Shown: in pieces, positions 23,232 through 32,497 of the stretch
Layout: each line of letters begins with the position of its first letter
How positions within the stretch are numbered: the stretch's first letter is position 1
Source: CAVQGF01 sp045807945
Lineage (GTDB): Bacteria; Acidobacteriota; Terriglobia; Terriglobales; Acidobacteriaceae
DNA: 64,000 nucleotides
Assembly: GCA_045807945.1 (NCBI GenBank)
Contig: JBJMGI010000097.1
Coordinates: 62,001 to 126,000, forward strand
Direction of reading: 5' to 3'
Position numbers and translations under genes: made by a program
The notes under the pieces: model-generated
What the model was told of the DNA's origin: nothing
Seen by the model: only the letters and a program-made list of their open reading frames with translations
Database searches by the model: none

Positions 23232-24296
23232 ATGGCAAATAACGGCTTCCACACACAGAACTCGCGCATCCACAACCTACGCTCGCTGTTTAGCATGTTC
23301 TCGAGCGACCTGGCCATCGACCTTGGCACGGCCAACACTTTGGTCTACGCGAAAGGTAAGGGCATCGTCGTCAACGAGCCTTCCATCGTCGCCATCAACA
23401 AGACCACGGGCGAAGTCGAGGCCGTTGGCAAAGAGGCGAAAGAGATGCTGGGCCGCACGCCCGGCAACATCGTCGCCATCAAGCCGATGAAAGACGGTGT
23501 GATCGCCGACTTCAAGGTCACCGAGAAGATGTTGAACTACTTCATCCAGAAGGCGCACAACCGCAAGATGATGGTGCATCCGCGCATCGTGATCGGCGTC
23601 CCTTCCGAGATCACGCAAGTGGAAAAGCGCGCTGTCATGGATTCCGCATATCGCGCCAAAGCAAGCGAGGTGCACTTAGTCGAGCAGGCGATGGTTGCCG
23701 CCATCGGCGCCGGACTTCCCATCACCGAGCCCAGCGGCAACATGGTCGTAGATATCGGCGGTGGCACGACTGACATCGCCGTGATCTCTCTTAGCGGGAT
23801 CGTCTATTCGCGTTCCGTGCGGATGGCCGGCAACCAGGCGGACGAAGCCATTATGAACTACCTGAAGCGGAAATATAACTTGCTCATCGGCGAACGCACT
23901 GCCGAGCAGATCAAGTGTGAGATCGGCTCCGCGTTCCCGCTCGACAAGCCGCTCACCATGGAGATCAAAGGGCGCAACCTCATCGAGGGCGTGCCCAAGA
24001 CGATTACTGTGGACGACAGCGAGATCCGCGAGGCGCTCAGCGAATGCGTCGGCACCATCATGAACGCGATTCGCGTCGCGCTCGAGCGCACGCCTCCTGA
24101 ACTCTCGGCAGACATCAGCGACCGCGGCATTGTTCTGACCGGCGGCGGCGCATTGCTTAAGAATCTCGATAAGCGCATCCGCGAAGAAACCGGCCTGCCG
24201 GTCTCGATCGCGGATGACCCTCTCGCCAGCGTAGTTCTTGGAACGGGCAAGATGCTGAGCGACTTCAAATTGTTGCGTAAGATCTCGATCGAGTAA
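23232..24296 (+). CDS. mreB: Rod shape-determining protein MreB
   Basis: Actin homologue that forms membrane-associated filaments guiding the elongation machinery. Phosphate-1 loop: DLAIDLGTANTLVYAKGKGI; phosphate-2: VVDIGGGTTDIAVISL; adenosine loop: GIVLTGGGALLKNLD. The N terminus before the first motif is ~25 residues longer than E. coli MreB, with SRIHNLRSLFSMFS as a possible amphipathic membrane-targeting segment. Length 354. It heads the block mreB-mreC-mreD-mrdA-mrdB in the canonical order. Confidence 0.97.
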   Translation: MANNGFHTQNSRIHNLRSLFSMFSSDLAIDLGTANTLVYAKGKGIVVNEPSIVAINKTTGEVEAVGKEAKEMLGRTPGNIVAIKPMKDGVIADFKVTEKMLNYFIQKAHNRKMMVHPRIVIGVPSEITQVEKRAVMDSAYRAKASEVHLVEQAMVAAIGAGLPITEPSGNMVVDIGGGTTDIAVISLSGIVYSRSVRMAGNQADEAIMNYLKRKYNLLIGERTAEQIKCEIGSAFPLDKPLTMEIKGRNLIEGVPKTITVDDSEIREALSECVGTIMNAIRVALERTPPELSADISDRGIVLTGGGALLKNLDKRIREETGLPVSIADDPLASVVLGTGKMLSDFKLLRKISIE

Positions 24297-24363
24297 TCGG
24301 CTCGCCGGTTACGAAGCGTTTTTACCGTAGCGCGTTCGGCCGCGCTGCGGCTCCCATGGTGTC

Positions 24364-25476
24364 ATGCCCCCCGAATACGGCAGCTCGGCAGAAGGATTCT
24401 TTGGACGACACCGCAACTCTGTTGTGCTCGCCGGCGCATTGTTCGCACAGATCGTCGGACTCGCCGCGCAGGTCAAGCGTCCCGTAGATCCCCGCCATCC
24501 TGATAGCGGTTCGGTTCGCCTCATCCGCATGTGGACAGTCGCTGTGCTCACTCCTTTTGAGCGCGCCATCGTCAGCACCGGACACGGCGTTCGCGGTTTC
24601 TGGAGCGGATACGTCGATCTCCACGCCGTGCACGAAGAGAACAAGCGGCTGCGGCAGGAAAATCAGGAGCTCAAACTGCAGCAGGCGTTGTGGAATGAAG
24701 ATGCCAGCCAGGCGCACCGATTGCAGACACTCATTGACTTCAAGCAACACTTTATCCATCAGACGCTGCCCGCTCAGGTGATTGGCTCGAGCGGCACCGA
24801 CCTTTCGCGCGTTCTCTATCTCGACCGCGGCGCGCGTGACGGCGTGAAGCCCGATATGGCGGTGGTCACTCCCGATGGCATCGTCGGCAAGATCTCGCGA
24901 ACGTTCGCAACCACTTCGCAAGTGCTTATGATCAGCGACCCGACCAGCGGCGTTGGAGGCTTGCTGGAATCGAGCCGCCTGCACGGCATCGTACGCGGCA
25001 CTGCTTCTGGTGACGTCGCACTGCGTTACATCATGCAGGAAGAGACGGTGCAAAAGGGTGAGCGTGTCGTCACCAGCGGCGGCGACCGTATCTTTCCCAA
25101 AGGCTTGCAGGTCGGCATGATCAAAGAGATCAGCCGAGGAGGTGATGGTTTCTACAATCTGACCATCGCGCCCGCTGCGAACTTAAACCGGCTTGAAGAA
25201 GTTCTTATAGTCACTGAGATAAGCAACGATTCGTTGCTCGCAGAGTCGAATGAGGCGCCGCAACGTGCCGCCGAACTGCTAGCCAAGCGGCTGCCCACGG
25301 TGAAAAAGAATCCAGCGAACGAAATCAAAGATGAACCCGAGAAGCCGGTGAAGAAATCGACCTCAACTCCGGCAGTGGACGAGAAGGTGACTAAACCGAC
25401 CACTTCCGCCGCGGTTCCTAAGACTGCTCCGGCTCAGGCGAAGGCTGACGCAAAACAGGAGCAGCCCGTCCGCTAA
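24364..25476 (+). CDS. mreC: Rod shape-determining protein MreC
   Basis: Periplasmic scaffold that activates PBP2. It has a membrane helix (SVVLAGALFAQIVGLAAQV, residues ~19-37) and a coiled coil (HAVHEENKRLRQENQELKLQ, ~88-107). Two beta-barrel domains are marked by DGVKPDMAVVTPDGIVGKIS and then QKGERVVTSGGDRIFPKGLQ. The C-terminal ~90 residues are a Lys/Pro/Thr/Ala-rich tail that E. coli MreC lacks. Length 370. It ends 3 nt before mreD. Confidence 0.95.
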   Translation: MPPEYGSSAEGFFGRHRNSVVLAGALFAQIVGLAAQVKRPVDPRHPDSGSVRLIRMWTVAVLTPFERAIVSTGHGVRGFWSGYVDLHAVHEENKRLRQENQELKLQQALWNEDASQAHRLQTLIDFKQHFIHQTLPAQVIGSSGTDLSRVLYLDRGARDGVKPDMAVVTPDGIVGKISRTFATTSQVLMISDPTSGVGGLLESSRLHGIVRGTASGDVALRYIMQEETVQKGERVVTSGGDRIFPKGLQVGMIKEISRGGDGFYNLTIAPAANLNRLEEVLIVTEISNDSLLAESNEAPQRAAELLAKRLPTVKKNPANEIKDEPEKPVKKSTSTPAVDEKVTKPTTSAAVPKTAPAQAKADAKQEQPVR

Positions 25477-25479
25477 AAC

Positions 25480-25998
25480 GTGGCCCTCTCGATCACATCA
25501 CGCGAACAGTTTGAGGTTTACCGCTTCAATCCTGTTGTCGCTATCGCCGTGCCGCTGTTGGCGATCTTTATTCAGGCATATCTTCCGCTGAAGGTTTCGT
25601 TCTTCAACATCTTCGATCTGCCGTTGCTGGTCACGATCTTCTTCGCCGTCGCGCGCCGAAACCCCATCGCGGGATTACTGACGGGCATGATCATCGGGTT
25701 GGTGCAGGACAGTTTGACGCACTCCTTTCTCGGACTCTTCGGCATCTCGAAGACGGTGGTCGGATTCGCGGCCTCATCCCTCGGCGTCAAGATCGACGTC
25801 GAGAACCCCGGCTCGCGTCTGCTGATGGCGGCTGGCTTCTACCTCGTCCAGAAGATCGTCTACTTCGTGGTGGCACGCGGTATGGCCGGGATGGAGATGC
25901 CACTCGATCTTCCGCATTCGTTTGGCGCCGCCCTGGCCAACGGCTTCCTCGCAATCGTGCTCTTCGCACTGCTCGACAAGACGAAGCAGCGCTCGTAA
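25480..25998 (+). CDS. mreD: Rod shape-determining protein MreD
   Basis: Polytopic inner-membrane partner of MreC. Five hydrophobic segments are visible, beginning VVAIAVPLLAIFIQAYLPL, then LLVTIFFAVARRNPIAGLLT and GMIIGLVQDSLTHSFLGLFG, the last pair containing the conserved G-x-x-x-D of MreD. Start is GTG at 25480 with no separate promoter. Length 172, normal. Confidence 0.9.
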   Translation: MALSITSREQFEVYRFNPVVAIAVPLLAIFIQAYLPLKVSFFNIFDLPLLVTIFFAVARRNPIAGLLTGMIIGLVQDSLTHSFLGLFGISKTVVGFAASSLGVKIDVENPGSRLLMAAGFYLVQKIVYFVVARGMAGMEMPLDLPHSFGAALANGFLAIVLFALLDKTKQRS

Positions 25999-26110
25999 GA
26001 GCAGTAACCGGATACCAGTACCCTGTTTGCTGTGAACTTAAGGTCTTCCTCCCACCCTCTCGCCTGGAGTTCCGGAGTACACTTTACGAATCAGAGTTTC
26101 TGTTTCTTTC

Positions 26111-26138
26111 TGGAAACTGGAAACCGGAAACTGGAAAC
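26111..26138 (+). repeat. Four tandem copies of a 7-nt unit, (T/C)GGAAAC, abutting the mrdA start
   Basis: Units begin at 26111, 26118, 26125 (first base C) and 26132; TG then separates the last from the ATG at 26141. The array occupies the place where a Shine-Dalgarno would lie, each unit carrying GGA. Confidence 0.85.
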
Positions 26139-26140
26139 TG

Positions 26141-28120
26141 ATGTTAGGTCGCGACGAAAAGATCCCGCCTTCAAAGCTGACCATTGCGCAATACGCCGTC
26201 CTCGCTATCTTTTTGATCCTGGGATTTGGATTGTGGCGCCTGCAAGTCAGCGGCAATGAAAAATACCTGGCTCAGGCGGAAGGCAACAGTGTCCGTGATG
26301 TGGACGTTCTTGCGCCGCGCGGGAAAATCCTTGACCGCGAAGGGCGTGTCATCGTCGACAACTACCCTTCATTCACCGCTTTCGTGATGCGTGACCGCGT
26401 GAAGGACATCGAGCCCGATGTGGACGCCATCGCATCGGGGCTGAACGTTCCCGCGTTGCAGCTCCGCGATCGCCTGCGCAAGATCTCCAGCCGCCCGCAG
26501 TCGGAACCGTTGATCCTGAAAGAAGACCTCACGCCTGCGGATGTCGCTTTCATCGAGTCCCACCGCAATGAACTTCCCGAGCTGGAAACCATTACTGCGC
26601 ATCGTCGCTTATATCCGACTAACGGATTCATGGCGCATGTTATCGGCTACGTGGGCGAGATCTCCGAAGACACACTGAACAGCGATGCATGTTTCGATTG
26701 CCGCCCCGGGGACATGGTCGGGCAGTCCGGTCTCGAGAAGATGTACAACGATTACCTGAAGGGTAAGAACGGCAAGCGCCGCGTCGAAGTGAACAACAAG
26801 GGCAAAGTGCTGCGCGAGCTCGGGGAAGAGCCATTCACAGCAGGCAAAAACCTCAAGCTAACCGTCGATCTCGACGTCCAGATGGCTGCGGAAGAAGCGA
26901 TGGAGGGGAAGAACGGGGCCATTATCGCCATGGACCCGAACAGCGGTGAGATCCTCGCCATGGTGAGCCGCCCAACGTTCGATCCAAATCAATTTGCCGT
27001 TCGTATTTCCCGGGACGATTGGAATAAGCTCATCACCGATCCTGCCAAGCCACTCTTTAATAAAGCGATCCAGGCACAACTCGCGCCCGGTTCAGTTTTC
27101 AAGATCATCATGTCGGTCGCCGGCATGCAGGAAGGTATCGCGCAGAATCTGCACGTGAACTGCCCGGGTGGGAAGGAGTTCTACGGCCGCTTCTTCAAAT
27201 GCTGGATCAGCGCCAAGCATGGCTCGCACGGTGAGGTCGGGATACAGAAGGGCATTTATCAATCCTGCGATGTCTTCTTCTACACACTTGGCGAAAAGTT
27301 AGGCATCGGTCGCATTGCAAAATACGCAATGGGCTTCGGCCTCGGCCAAAAGACCGGCATAGATCTTCCCCAGGAAGCGACGGGCGTTATGCCGTCGGAA
27401 GAGTGGAAGCTAAAAACGTTCAAGCAGAAGTGGTACGCCGGCGAGACGATTTCCGTCAGCATAGGGCAGGGCGCAGTCGCGACGACTCCGGTTCAGCTCA
27501 TGCGCGCAATCTCCGCGATCGCGACCGGCGGAAATCTTCGCCGGCCACACTTTGTCAGCTACGATTCGCTTCCGGCTCCGTACAACGATAAATATCGCGA
27601 AGCGCTCGCGCGCTATCCCGAATCCGGACATTTCGATATCGACGCGCAGAATCTCGACGTGATCACCGGTGCGATGGCGGAAGTCCCTGGGCCGCTCGGG
27701 ACCGCTCCTAGCGCACACCTCGAAGGGATCGAATTCGCCGGAAAAACCGGCAGCGCGCAGACGGTCAGCAACGAAGCGCGTAAATCGCTGAAGGGGGCGC
27801 AGTATAAAGACAATGCCTGGTTCGTCGGCTTCACCCCGCGCCGCAATCCGGAGATCATAGTCGCCGTCCTCTTCGAAGGTGGCGAGCACGGCCAATTCGC
27901 TGCACGCATTGCCGCGCAGGTGATCAAGGCGTACGTGGAGAAGAAGCGACGCATCCCGACTCACGTTGCACAAACGCCCGCCGCTCCCGTGGAAGTTTCT
28001 GCAATGTGGAACGCGGCCGATGATGATTCTGCCAGCGGCGAGCGTCTTGCCGGCGGAAGGTTCAACATCCAACCTGGTCTGCCGCGCAACCGCGTAACCG
28101 CCGCGCCAGGAGTCAACTGA
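26141..28120 (+). CDS. mrdA: Penicillin-binding protein 2 (elongation transpeptidase)
   Basis: Inner-membrane DD-transpeptidase of the elongasome. One N-terminal helix (IAQYAVLAIFLILGFGLWRL, residues ~15-34) is followed by the pedestal region beginning VDVLAPRGKILDREGRVIVD. The catalytic domain carries the three motifs SVFK (S318), SCD (S375) and KTG (K535). The C-terminal ~50 residues form a Pro/Ala-rich tail. The length of 659 matches PBP2. Its stop overlaps the rodA start (TGATG), so the transpeptidase and its glycosyltransferase partner are translated together. Confidence 0.96.
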   Translation: MLGRDEKIPPSKLTIAQYAVLAIFLILGFGLWRLQVSGNEKYLAQAEGNSVRDVDVLAPRGKILDREGRVIVDNYPSFTAFVMRDRVKDIEPDVDAIASGLNVPALQLRDRLRKISSRPQSEPLILKEDLTPADVAFIESHRNELPELETITAHRRLYPTNGFMAHVIGYVGEISEDTLNSDACFDCRPGDMVGQSGLEKMYNDYLKGKNGKRRVEVNNKGKVLRELGEEPFTAGKNLKLTVDLDVQMAAEEAMEGKNGAIIAMDPNSGEILAMVSRPTFDPNQFAVRISRDDWNKLITDPAKPLFNKAIQAQLAPGSVFKIIMSVAGMQEGIAQNLHVNCPGGKEFYGRFFKCWISAKHGSHGEVGIQKGIYQSCDVFFYTLGEKLGIGRIAKYAMGFGLGQKTGIDLPQEATGVMPSEEWKLKTFKQKWYAGETISVSIGQGAVATTPVQLMRAISAIATGGNLRRPHFVSYDSLPAPYNDKYREALARYPESGHFDIDAQNLDVITGAMAEVPGPLGTAPSAHLEGIEFAGKTGSAQTVSNEARKSLKGAQYKDNAWFVGFTPRRNPEIIVAVLFEGGEHGQFAARIAAQVIKAYVEKKRRIPTHVAQTPAAPVEVSAMWNAADDDSASGERLAGGRFNIQPGLPRNRVTAAPGVN

Positions 28121-29214
28121 TGCGACGGTACGTCTCCTTCCGCGACTTCGATTGGACGCTCCTGCTGTTCGTCCTTCTTATCTGCGCCGTCGGAGTGGTA
28201 CAGATCTACAGTGCAACACTGAATACGAAGTTCGCCGGCGCTCACGTCAAGCAGATTTACTGGATCCTCGGTGGCCTCGCCGCCATGTTCATCATGAGCA
28301 GGGTGAATTATCAGACGCTCGTCGACAACGTGCACTGGTTTTACGGAGTCGCCTTCCTTTCTCTTGTGGCCGTGCTGGTTGTCGGGACCCGCTACCTTGG
28401 CGCGAAGCGGTGGATCAAGCTACCGGGCGGCGTACATTTCCAGCCATCGGAATGGGTGAAGCTGGTCTTGATCCTATTAATGGCGAAGTTCTTCCACGAG
28501 CTCCGTCACCGCGAGACCAATTTCGTCGACATCGCCAAAGCTGCTCTGCTCGGAGCGGTGCCCATGCTTCTGGTCCTGCGCCAGCCCGACCTCGGTACCG
28601 CGCTGACGTACACGCCCATCATCATCATGGCGTTGTTCCTTGGGGGCCTCCAATTCAAACACGCGGTGGTGATCGTGGCGATTGCAGCAGCTCTTGTCGT
28701 CCCCGTTTGGCGCTACGGCCTTAAGGACTATCAGAAGCACCGGCTCACCACTTTCATGAACCCGGAAGCCGATTCCCAGGGCAAGGGCTATCAGGGCGAG
28801 CAGTCGAAGATTGCCGTGGGCGCCGGCGGTATTTGGGGTAAGGGGCTGGCGAAGGGAACCCAGACGCAGAACTCGTTCCTACCCATCCCCCAAACGGACT
28901 TCATTTTCGCTACTCTGGCGGAAGAACAAGGGTTTGTAGGCGCGGTAGGGGTGCTACTGCTATACTTTGTGGTGCTGATGCGCTTGATCGCGAACGCGCA
29001 GACCGCGCCTGACCGGGCCGGAGCTTTCGTGATTATGGGTGTGGTTGCGGTACTTACCTTCCATATCCTGGTGAACGTCGGCATGGTGGTGGGATTTATG
29101 CCCGTCACCGGGATCCCGCTACCGCTGTTGAGCTACGGGGGGTCCTCGATCCTGTTTACCTTCCTGGCGCTGGGGATCGTTATGAACATCCGCATGCGCA
29201 GGTTTGTGAATTAG
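28120..29214 (+). CDS. mrdB: Rod shape-determining SEDS peptidoglycan polymerase RodA
   Basis: SEDS-family glycosyltransferase that polymerises lipid II together with PBP2. About ten hydrophobic segments; diagnostic stretches are QIYSATLNTKFAGAHVKQIY, LGAKRWIKLPGGVHFQPSEW (with the catalytic Asp region later), FLPIPQTDFIFATLAEEQGF and the C-terminal GIPLPLLSYGGSSILFTF. Length 364, typical of RodA rather than FtsW, and the context next to mrdA settles this. Confidence 0.96.
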   Translation: MRRYVSFRDFDWTLLLFVLLICAVGVVQIYSATLNTKFAGAHVKQIYWILGGLAAMFIMSRVNYQTLVDNVHWFYGVAFLSLVAVLVVGTRYLGAKRWIKLPGGVHFQPSEWVKLVLILLMAKFFHELRHRETNFVDIAKAALLGAVPMLLVLRQPDLGTALTYTPIIIMALFLGGLQFKHAVVIVAIAAALVVPVWRYGLKDYQKHRLTTFMNPEADSQGKGYQGEQSKIAVGAGGIWGKGLAKGTQTQNSFLPIPQTDFIFATLAEEQGFVGAVGVLLLYFVVLMRLIANAQTAPDRAGAFVIMGVVAVLTFHILVNVGMVVGFMPVTGIPLPLLSYGGSSILFTFLALGIVMNIRMRRFVN

Positions 29215-29579
29215 ACTCGTTCGCAGGTCTTTAAATTTGCGGACCAACAAGATTAAAGAAGTGAACCGCCGCCGGGTCGCATGACGGACGTTGCGGCGAA
29301 CAAAATACAGAGAGCCGGCCGAAGCAGGAGGCCGGAGAGCTACGAAAGCGAAAGCGCTCCGAAGCAGGTAACGGCCCCGTCCCCAGGACAGGGTGGCCAC
29401 AAACTTCGTTCTAGCGCGCGATAGGTGTCAAGATTCCGATCTCCACACAAAGAATCCCACTGTTGAACCTCACGGGCTTACCACGTCCGCAGGGGAACAT
29501 CCGCACTCGCCTGGACTCGCTCCTCCACTCCTCACTACTTCGCCGGTAGCTTCTCCTCAGCGGGAAGCCCGGAGAAAAC
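29215..29579 (+). promoter_or_regulatory. Long structured leader ahead of the RNase E/G gene
   Basis: This 365-bp gap has no credible ORF. It holds several hairpins: CGCCGC (29267-29272) with GCGGCG (29293-29298); CCGGCC (29315-29320) with GGCCGG (29330-29335) around GAAGCAGGA; and an imperfect stem at 29373-29398. CCGAAGCAGG occurs twice (from 29319 and 29359), the first copy spanning one hairpin loop. E. coli rne has a 361-nt leader through which the enzyme regulates its own mRNA; the similar length and structure here suggest comparable control, but that is inference. GGAG lies 6-7 nt before the ATG. Confidence 0.45.
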
Positions 29580-32453
29580 ATGTCAAAAGAATTATTTGTC
29601 TCTTCTACTCCGCACGAGACCAAGGTTGCGATCGTAGAAGAAGACCAGTTAGCAGAAATCTATTTCGAACGCGAGAATGAGTACACCCTCGCGGGTTCCA
29701 TCTACAAAGGCAAAGTGACGCGCGTGCTTCCCGGCATGCAATCGGCATTCGTCGAGATCGGACTCGAGCGCGACGCCTTCCTGTACGTAACAGACTTCGT
29801 TGAGCCGCAGGAAGAAGACGGCGAGATCGAGACGATTCCGCACGGCGAAGAGCCACAGGCACGCGAAGAACCGGCCGCCGAGCTCCCGGGCGAGTCTCGC
29901 AGTCGTGGCCGCCGGGGACGTGGCGATCGGGGGCGTCGCCCGCAGCAGCCCCAGCACCAGCAGCCGGCACACGAAGAAGCATCAGCAACTCCCGAAAACG
30001 GTGATAGCGCTCCATTCGTCATCTCGAACGACTTCGACGAGAGCGACTCCAGCGAGTTGACCGAAGCCATCAGTGAGTCTGGCGCCGAAGCCGATGGAAA
30101 CTCGGAAGAGCAGGCACCACAGCGAACCCAACGCCCGTCTGAAGGACAAGATGACGGGCCGCGCCGTTGGCGTGGACGCCGTCGTCGTGGCGGACGCCGT
30201 GGCCGTGGGGAACGCGATGAGCGTCCGGCGGCTCCGCAAGCTTCACATCAAGAGACGCCGCGCGCAGAAGCGCCGCGGCAGGAAGCTCCGCCGCAACGCA
30301 GCTATCAGCCTATCATTCTGCCCGGCGAGTCGCTTTCCAAATACCGTCGCCAGCAACAGCAGCCAGAACAGCAACAACATCGACAACAGCAACAACAATC
30401 ATCGAGCGAGGCAGCCCCGCCGATCACCGAAGCGTTCACTCCCGAAGAGCTCGGGCACACCGCGCCGCGGTTCGATCATCAGGAAGGCCAATCGCATCGC
30501 GGATCGCACGAATCCTTGGTTGATCCGGTCGGACGCGTGCTTCTGAACGCAGAGGAGCACGAAGCTCGCATGGCAGCTTCAGCGGGCACCGCGCCGTACC
30601 GGCACCAGCAGGAAAGCAGCGAGCAACAGCCGGGGCGCGACGAACGTCATCAGCAGCGCAACGAACAGCACGAGGAGCAGAACGAGCAGGCCTTCCGCTC
30701 CCACGCCTTCGGCGCCGGCGCCATGGAAGAGGAGCAGATCGAGGAAGAAGAAGAGGCCGAAACGGCCGGTTCCTTCATGCAGGAGATGGAAGAAGAAGGG
30801 TACGAGGAACTCGAAGAAGAGACGCTCGACCGCACTCCCGCTGCTGCTGCGCACACGGAGCATGCCCAACCTTCTCAGGGTGACGAAACGGCCGATGTCA
30901 CTGAAGCAGTCCGCGACTCCGAAGTCGAGGAGACCACCGGAAGCTACGGCGCTGAAGGGATGGAAGAGGACGACTCCGACTCTGAATCAGACGCTGAAGA
31001 ACACTTCGAAGAACCCGAGGAGATGGTAAGCGCAGCCGGAGAAGAATCCGAAGGCGACAACATCGGCAACCAGTCTGACGAGAACAACGAAGGCCGCGCT
31101 GAAGTTCGCGGACCCAGCGGATACTCACCGCGCGTCGCGCCGGAACGTGCGCGTCGCGGCGGACGCGACAATCGCCGAGGTGGACGCGGCCGCTTCCAAA
31201 AAGGCGGCGGTGCCGGTGGACCGCGCGGACGTCGCAACTTCCGCATGCCGCTTCCGCAGATCGGCGATCTTTTGAAAGAAGGACAGGAGATCCTGGTACA
31301 GATCGCAAAAGAACCGATCGGCAAAAAGGGCGCACGAATCACTAGTCACATCGCGCTGCCTGGCCGCTACCTGGTCTACATGCCAACCGTGAACCACAAC
31401 GGCGTGTCGCGCAAGATCAGCTCTGAGGAAGAACGCCAGCGCCTCAAGCGGATCATCAACAGCGAACGTGAGAACCAGACCGGCGGATTCATCGTGCGCA
31501 CGGCTGCGGAACACGTGAGCGAAGAAGACCTGCGTAACGATATCCGCTTCCTGCTGAACCTGTGGCACGAGATCAAGGGCCGCGCAGAAAGTAGCAAGGC
31601 GCCGGCATTGATCTACCACGATTTGAATTTGGTCGAACGCATTCTGCGCGACCAGGTGTCGGGCAGCTTCTCGCATATCTGGGTCGACACGGAAGCCGAG
31701 TACGAGCGCGTGCTGCGCTTCGTCAGCCGCTTCCAGCCCACGCTTGTAAAGCGCGTGAAGCTCTATACAAAAGAGACTCCATTATTCGAGCAGTTCAATA
31801 TCCAGGACGAGATCAACAAGGCCCTGAAATCGAAGGTCTGGCTGAAGTCCGGTGGATACATCGTGATCAACCAGACGGAAGCGCTGGTCGCAATCGATAT
31901 CAACACCGGCAAGTACGTCGGCAAGACGCAACGCCTCGAAGACACCATCGTCAAAACGAACGTCGATGCGATCAAAGAGATCGTCCGCCAGATCCGTCTC
32001 CGCGACCTCGGCGGCATCATCGTAATCGACTTCATCGACATGGACGAGCGCCGCAATCGCCAGAAGGTCATGCAGGAGCTCGAACTCGCGTTGAAGGCGG
32101 ACCGCGCTCCTTCAAAGGTGCTTCAGTTCAATGATTTCGGACTTGTCGCGATCACGCGCAAACGCGTGAAGCAATCGCTCGAGCGCACACTCGGCGCCCC
32201 GTGCACGTACTGCACCGGCACCGGCCTGATCAAATCCGTTACCACTGTGGCGAATGAGATCTACGTCGAGATGCGCAAGATGACGAAGCATCTTGAAGGG
32301 AAAGATGTGATCGTGCGCGTGAACCCGGAAGTCGCGAAAGCGCTGAAGGCTAACAATGCGCGCTGGCTGTCAGACATGGAAGAGCTCACCGGCCGCAACA
32401 TCATCGTGAAGAGCGATGTAACGTTGCACCAGGAGCAGTTCGACATCCACTAA
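29580..32453 (+). CDS. Ribonuclease E/G with a large disordered insert in the S1 domain
   Basis: Endonuclease for rRNA/tRNA maturation and mRNA decay. Residues ~1-75 begin the RNase G/E fold and S1 domain (SIYKGKVTRVLPGMQSAFVE, then LERDAFLYVTDFVE). Residues ~76-553 are an insert rich in Glu, Gln, Arg and Gly, with RGRRGRGDRGRR and RRGGRGRF clusters and long acidic runs. The S1 domain resumes at QIGDLLKEGQEILVQIAKEP. The DNase-I-like domain has the metal ligands D773 (VAIDINTGKYVG) and D817 (IVIDFIDM), and the Zn-link cysteines are CTYC (875-878). It lacks the long C-terminal degradosome scaffold; the insert may take over that role. Length 957. Confidence 0.93.
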   Translation: MSKELFVSSTPHETKVAIVEEDQLAEIYFERENEYTLAGSIYKGKVTRVLPGMQSAFVEIGLERDAFLYVTDFVEPQEEDGEIETIPHGEEPQAREEPAAELPGESRSRGRRGRGDRGRRPQQPQHQQPAHEEASATPENGDSAPFVISNDFDESDSSELTEAISESGAEADGNSEEQAPQRTQRPSEGQDDGPRRWRGRRRRGGRRGRGERDERPAAPQASHQETPRAEAPRQEAPPQRSYQPIILPGESLSKYRRQQQQPEQQQHRQQQQQSSSEAAPPITEAFTPEELGHTAPRFDHQEGQSHRGSHESLVDPVGRVLLNAEEHEARMAASAGTAPYRHQQESSEQQPGRDERHQQRNEQHEEQNEQAFRSHAFGAGAMEEEQIEEEEEAETAGSFMQEMEEEGYEELEEETLDRTPAAAAHTEHAQPSQGDETADVTEAVRDSEVEETTGSYGAEGMEEDDSDSESDAEEHFEEPEEMVSAAGEESEGDNIGNQSDENNEGRAEVRGPSGYSPRVAPERARRGGRDNRRGGRGRFQKGGGAGGPRGRRNFRMPLPQIGDLLKEGQEILVQIAKEPIGKKGARITSHIALPGRYLVYMPTVNHNGVSRKISSEEERQRLKRIINSERENQTGGFIVRTAAEHVSEEDLRNDIRFLLNLWHEIKGRAESSKAPALIYHDLNLVERILRDQVSGSFSHIWVDTEAEYERVLRFVSRFQPTLVKRVKLYTKETPLFEQFNIQDEINKALKSKVWLKSGGYIVINQTEALVAIDINTGKYVGKTQRLEDTIVKTNVDAIKEIVRQIRLRDLGGIIVIDFIDMDERRNRQKVMQELELALKADRAPSKVLQFNDFGLVAITRKRVKQSLERTLGAPCTYCTGTGLIKSVTTVANEIYVEMRKMTKHLEGKDVIVRVNPEVAKALKANNARWLSDMEELTGRNIIVKSDVTLHQEQFDIH

Positions 32454-32468
32454 AGGCAACTTTGTTCA

Positions 32469-32497
32469 AAACCTCCCGCCACGGCGGGAGGTTTTTG
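32469..32497. terminator. Rho-independent terminator of the RNase E/G gene
   Basis: ACCTCCCGC (32471-32479) pairs with GCGGGAGGT (32484-32492) around CACG, followed by TTTTT. The left flank gives T4 on the other strand, so it can also stop the converging acetyltransferase gene. Confidence 0.88.

Noticed and set aside
26111..26138. Possible CRISPR or longer repeat array.
   Set aside because: The unit is 7 nt, contiguous and without spacers; it is a simple tandem repeat.
29300..29400. RNase P RNA or tmRNA in the RNase E/G leader, because of GCAGGTAACGGCC.
   Set aside because: The other conserved blocks (such as GAGGAAAGTC and ACAGAAA for RNase P, or the tRNA-like ends of tmRNA) are missing.
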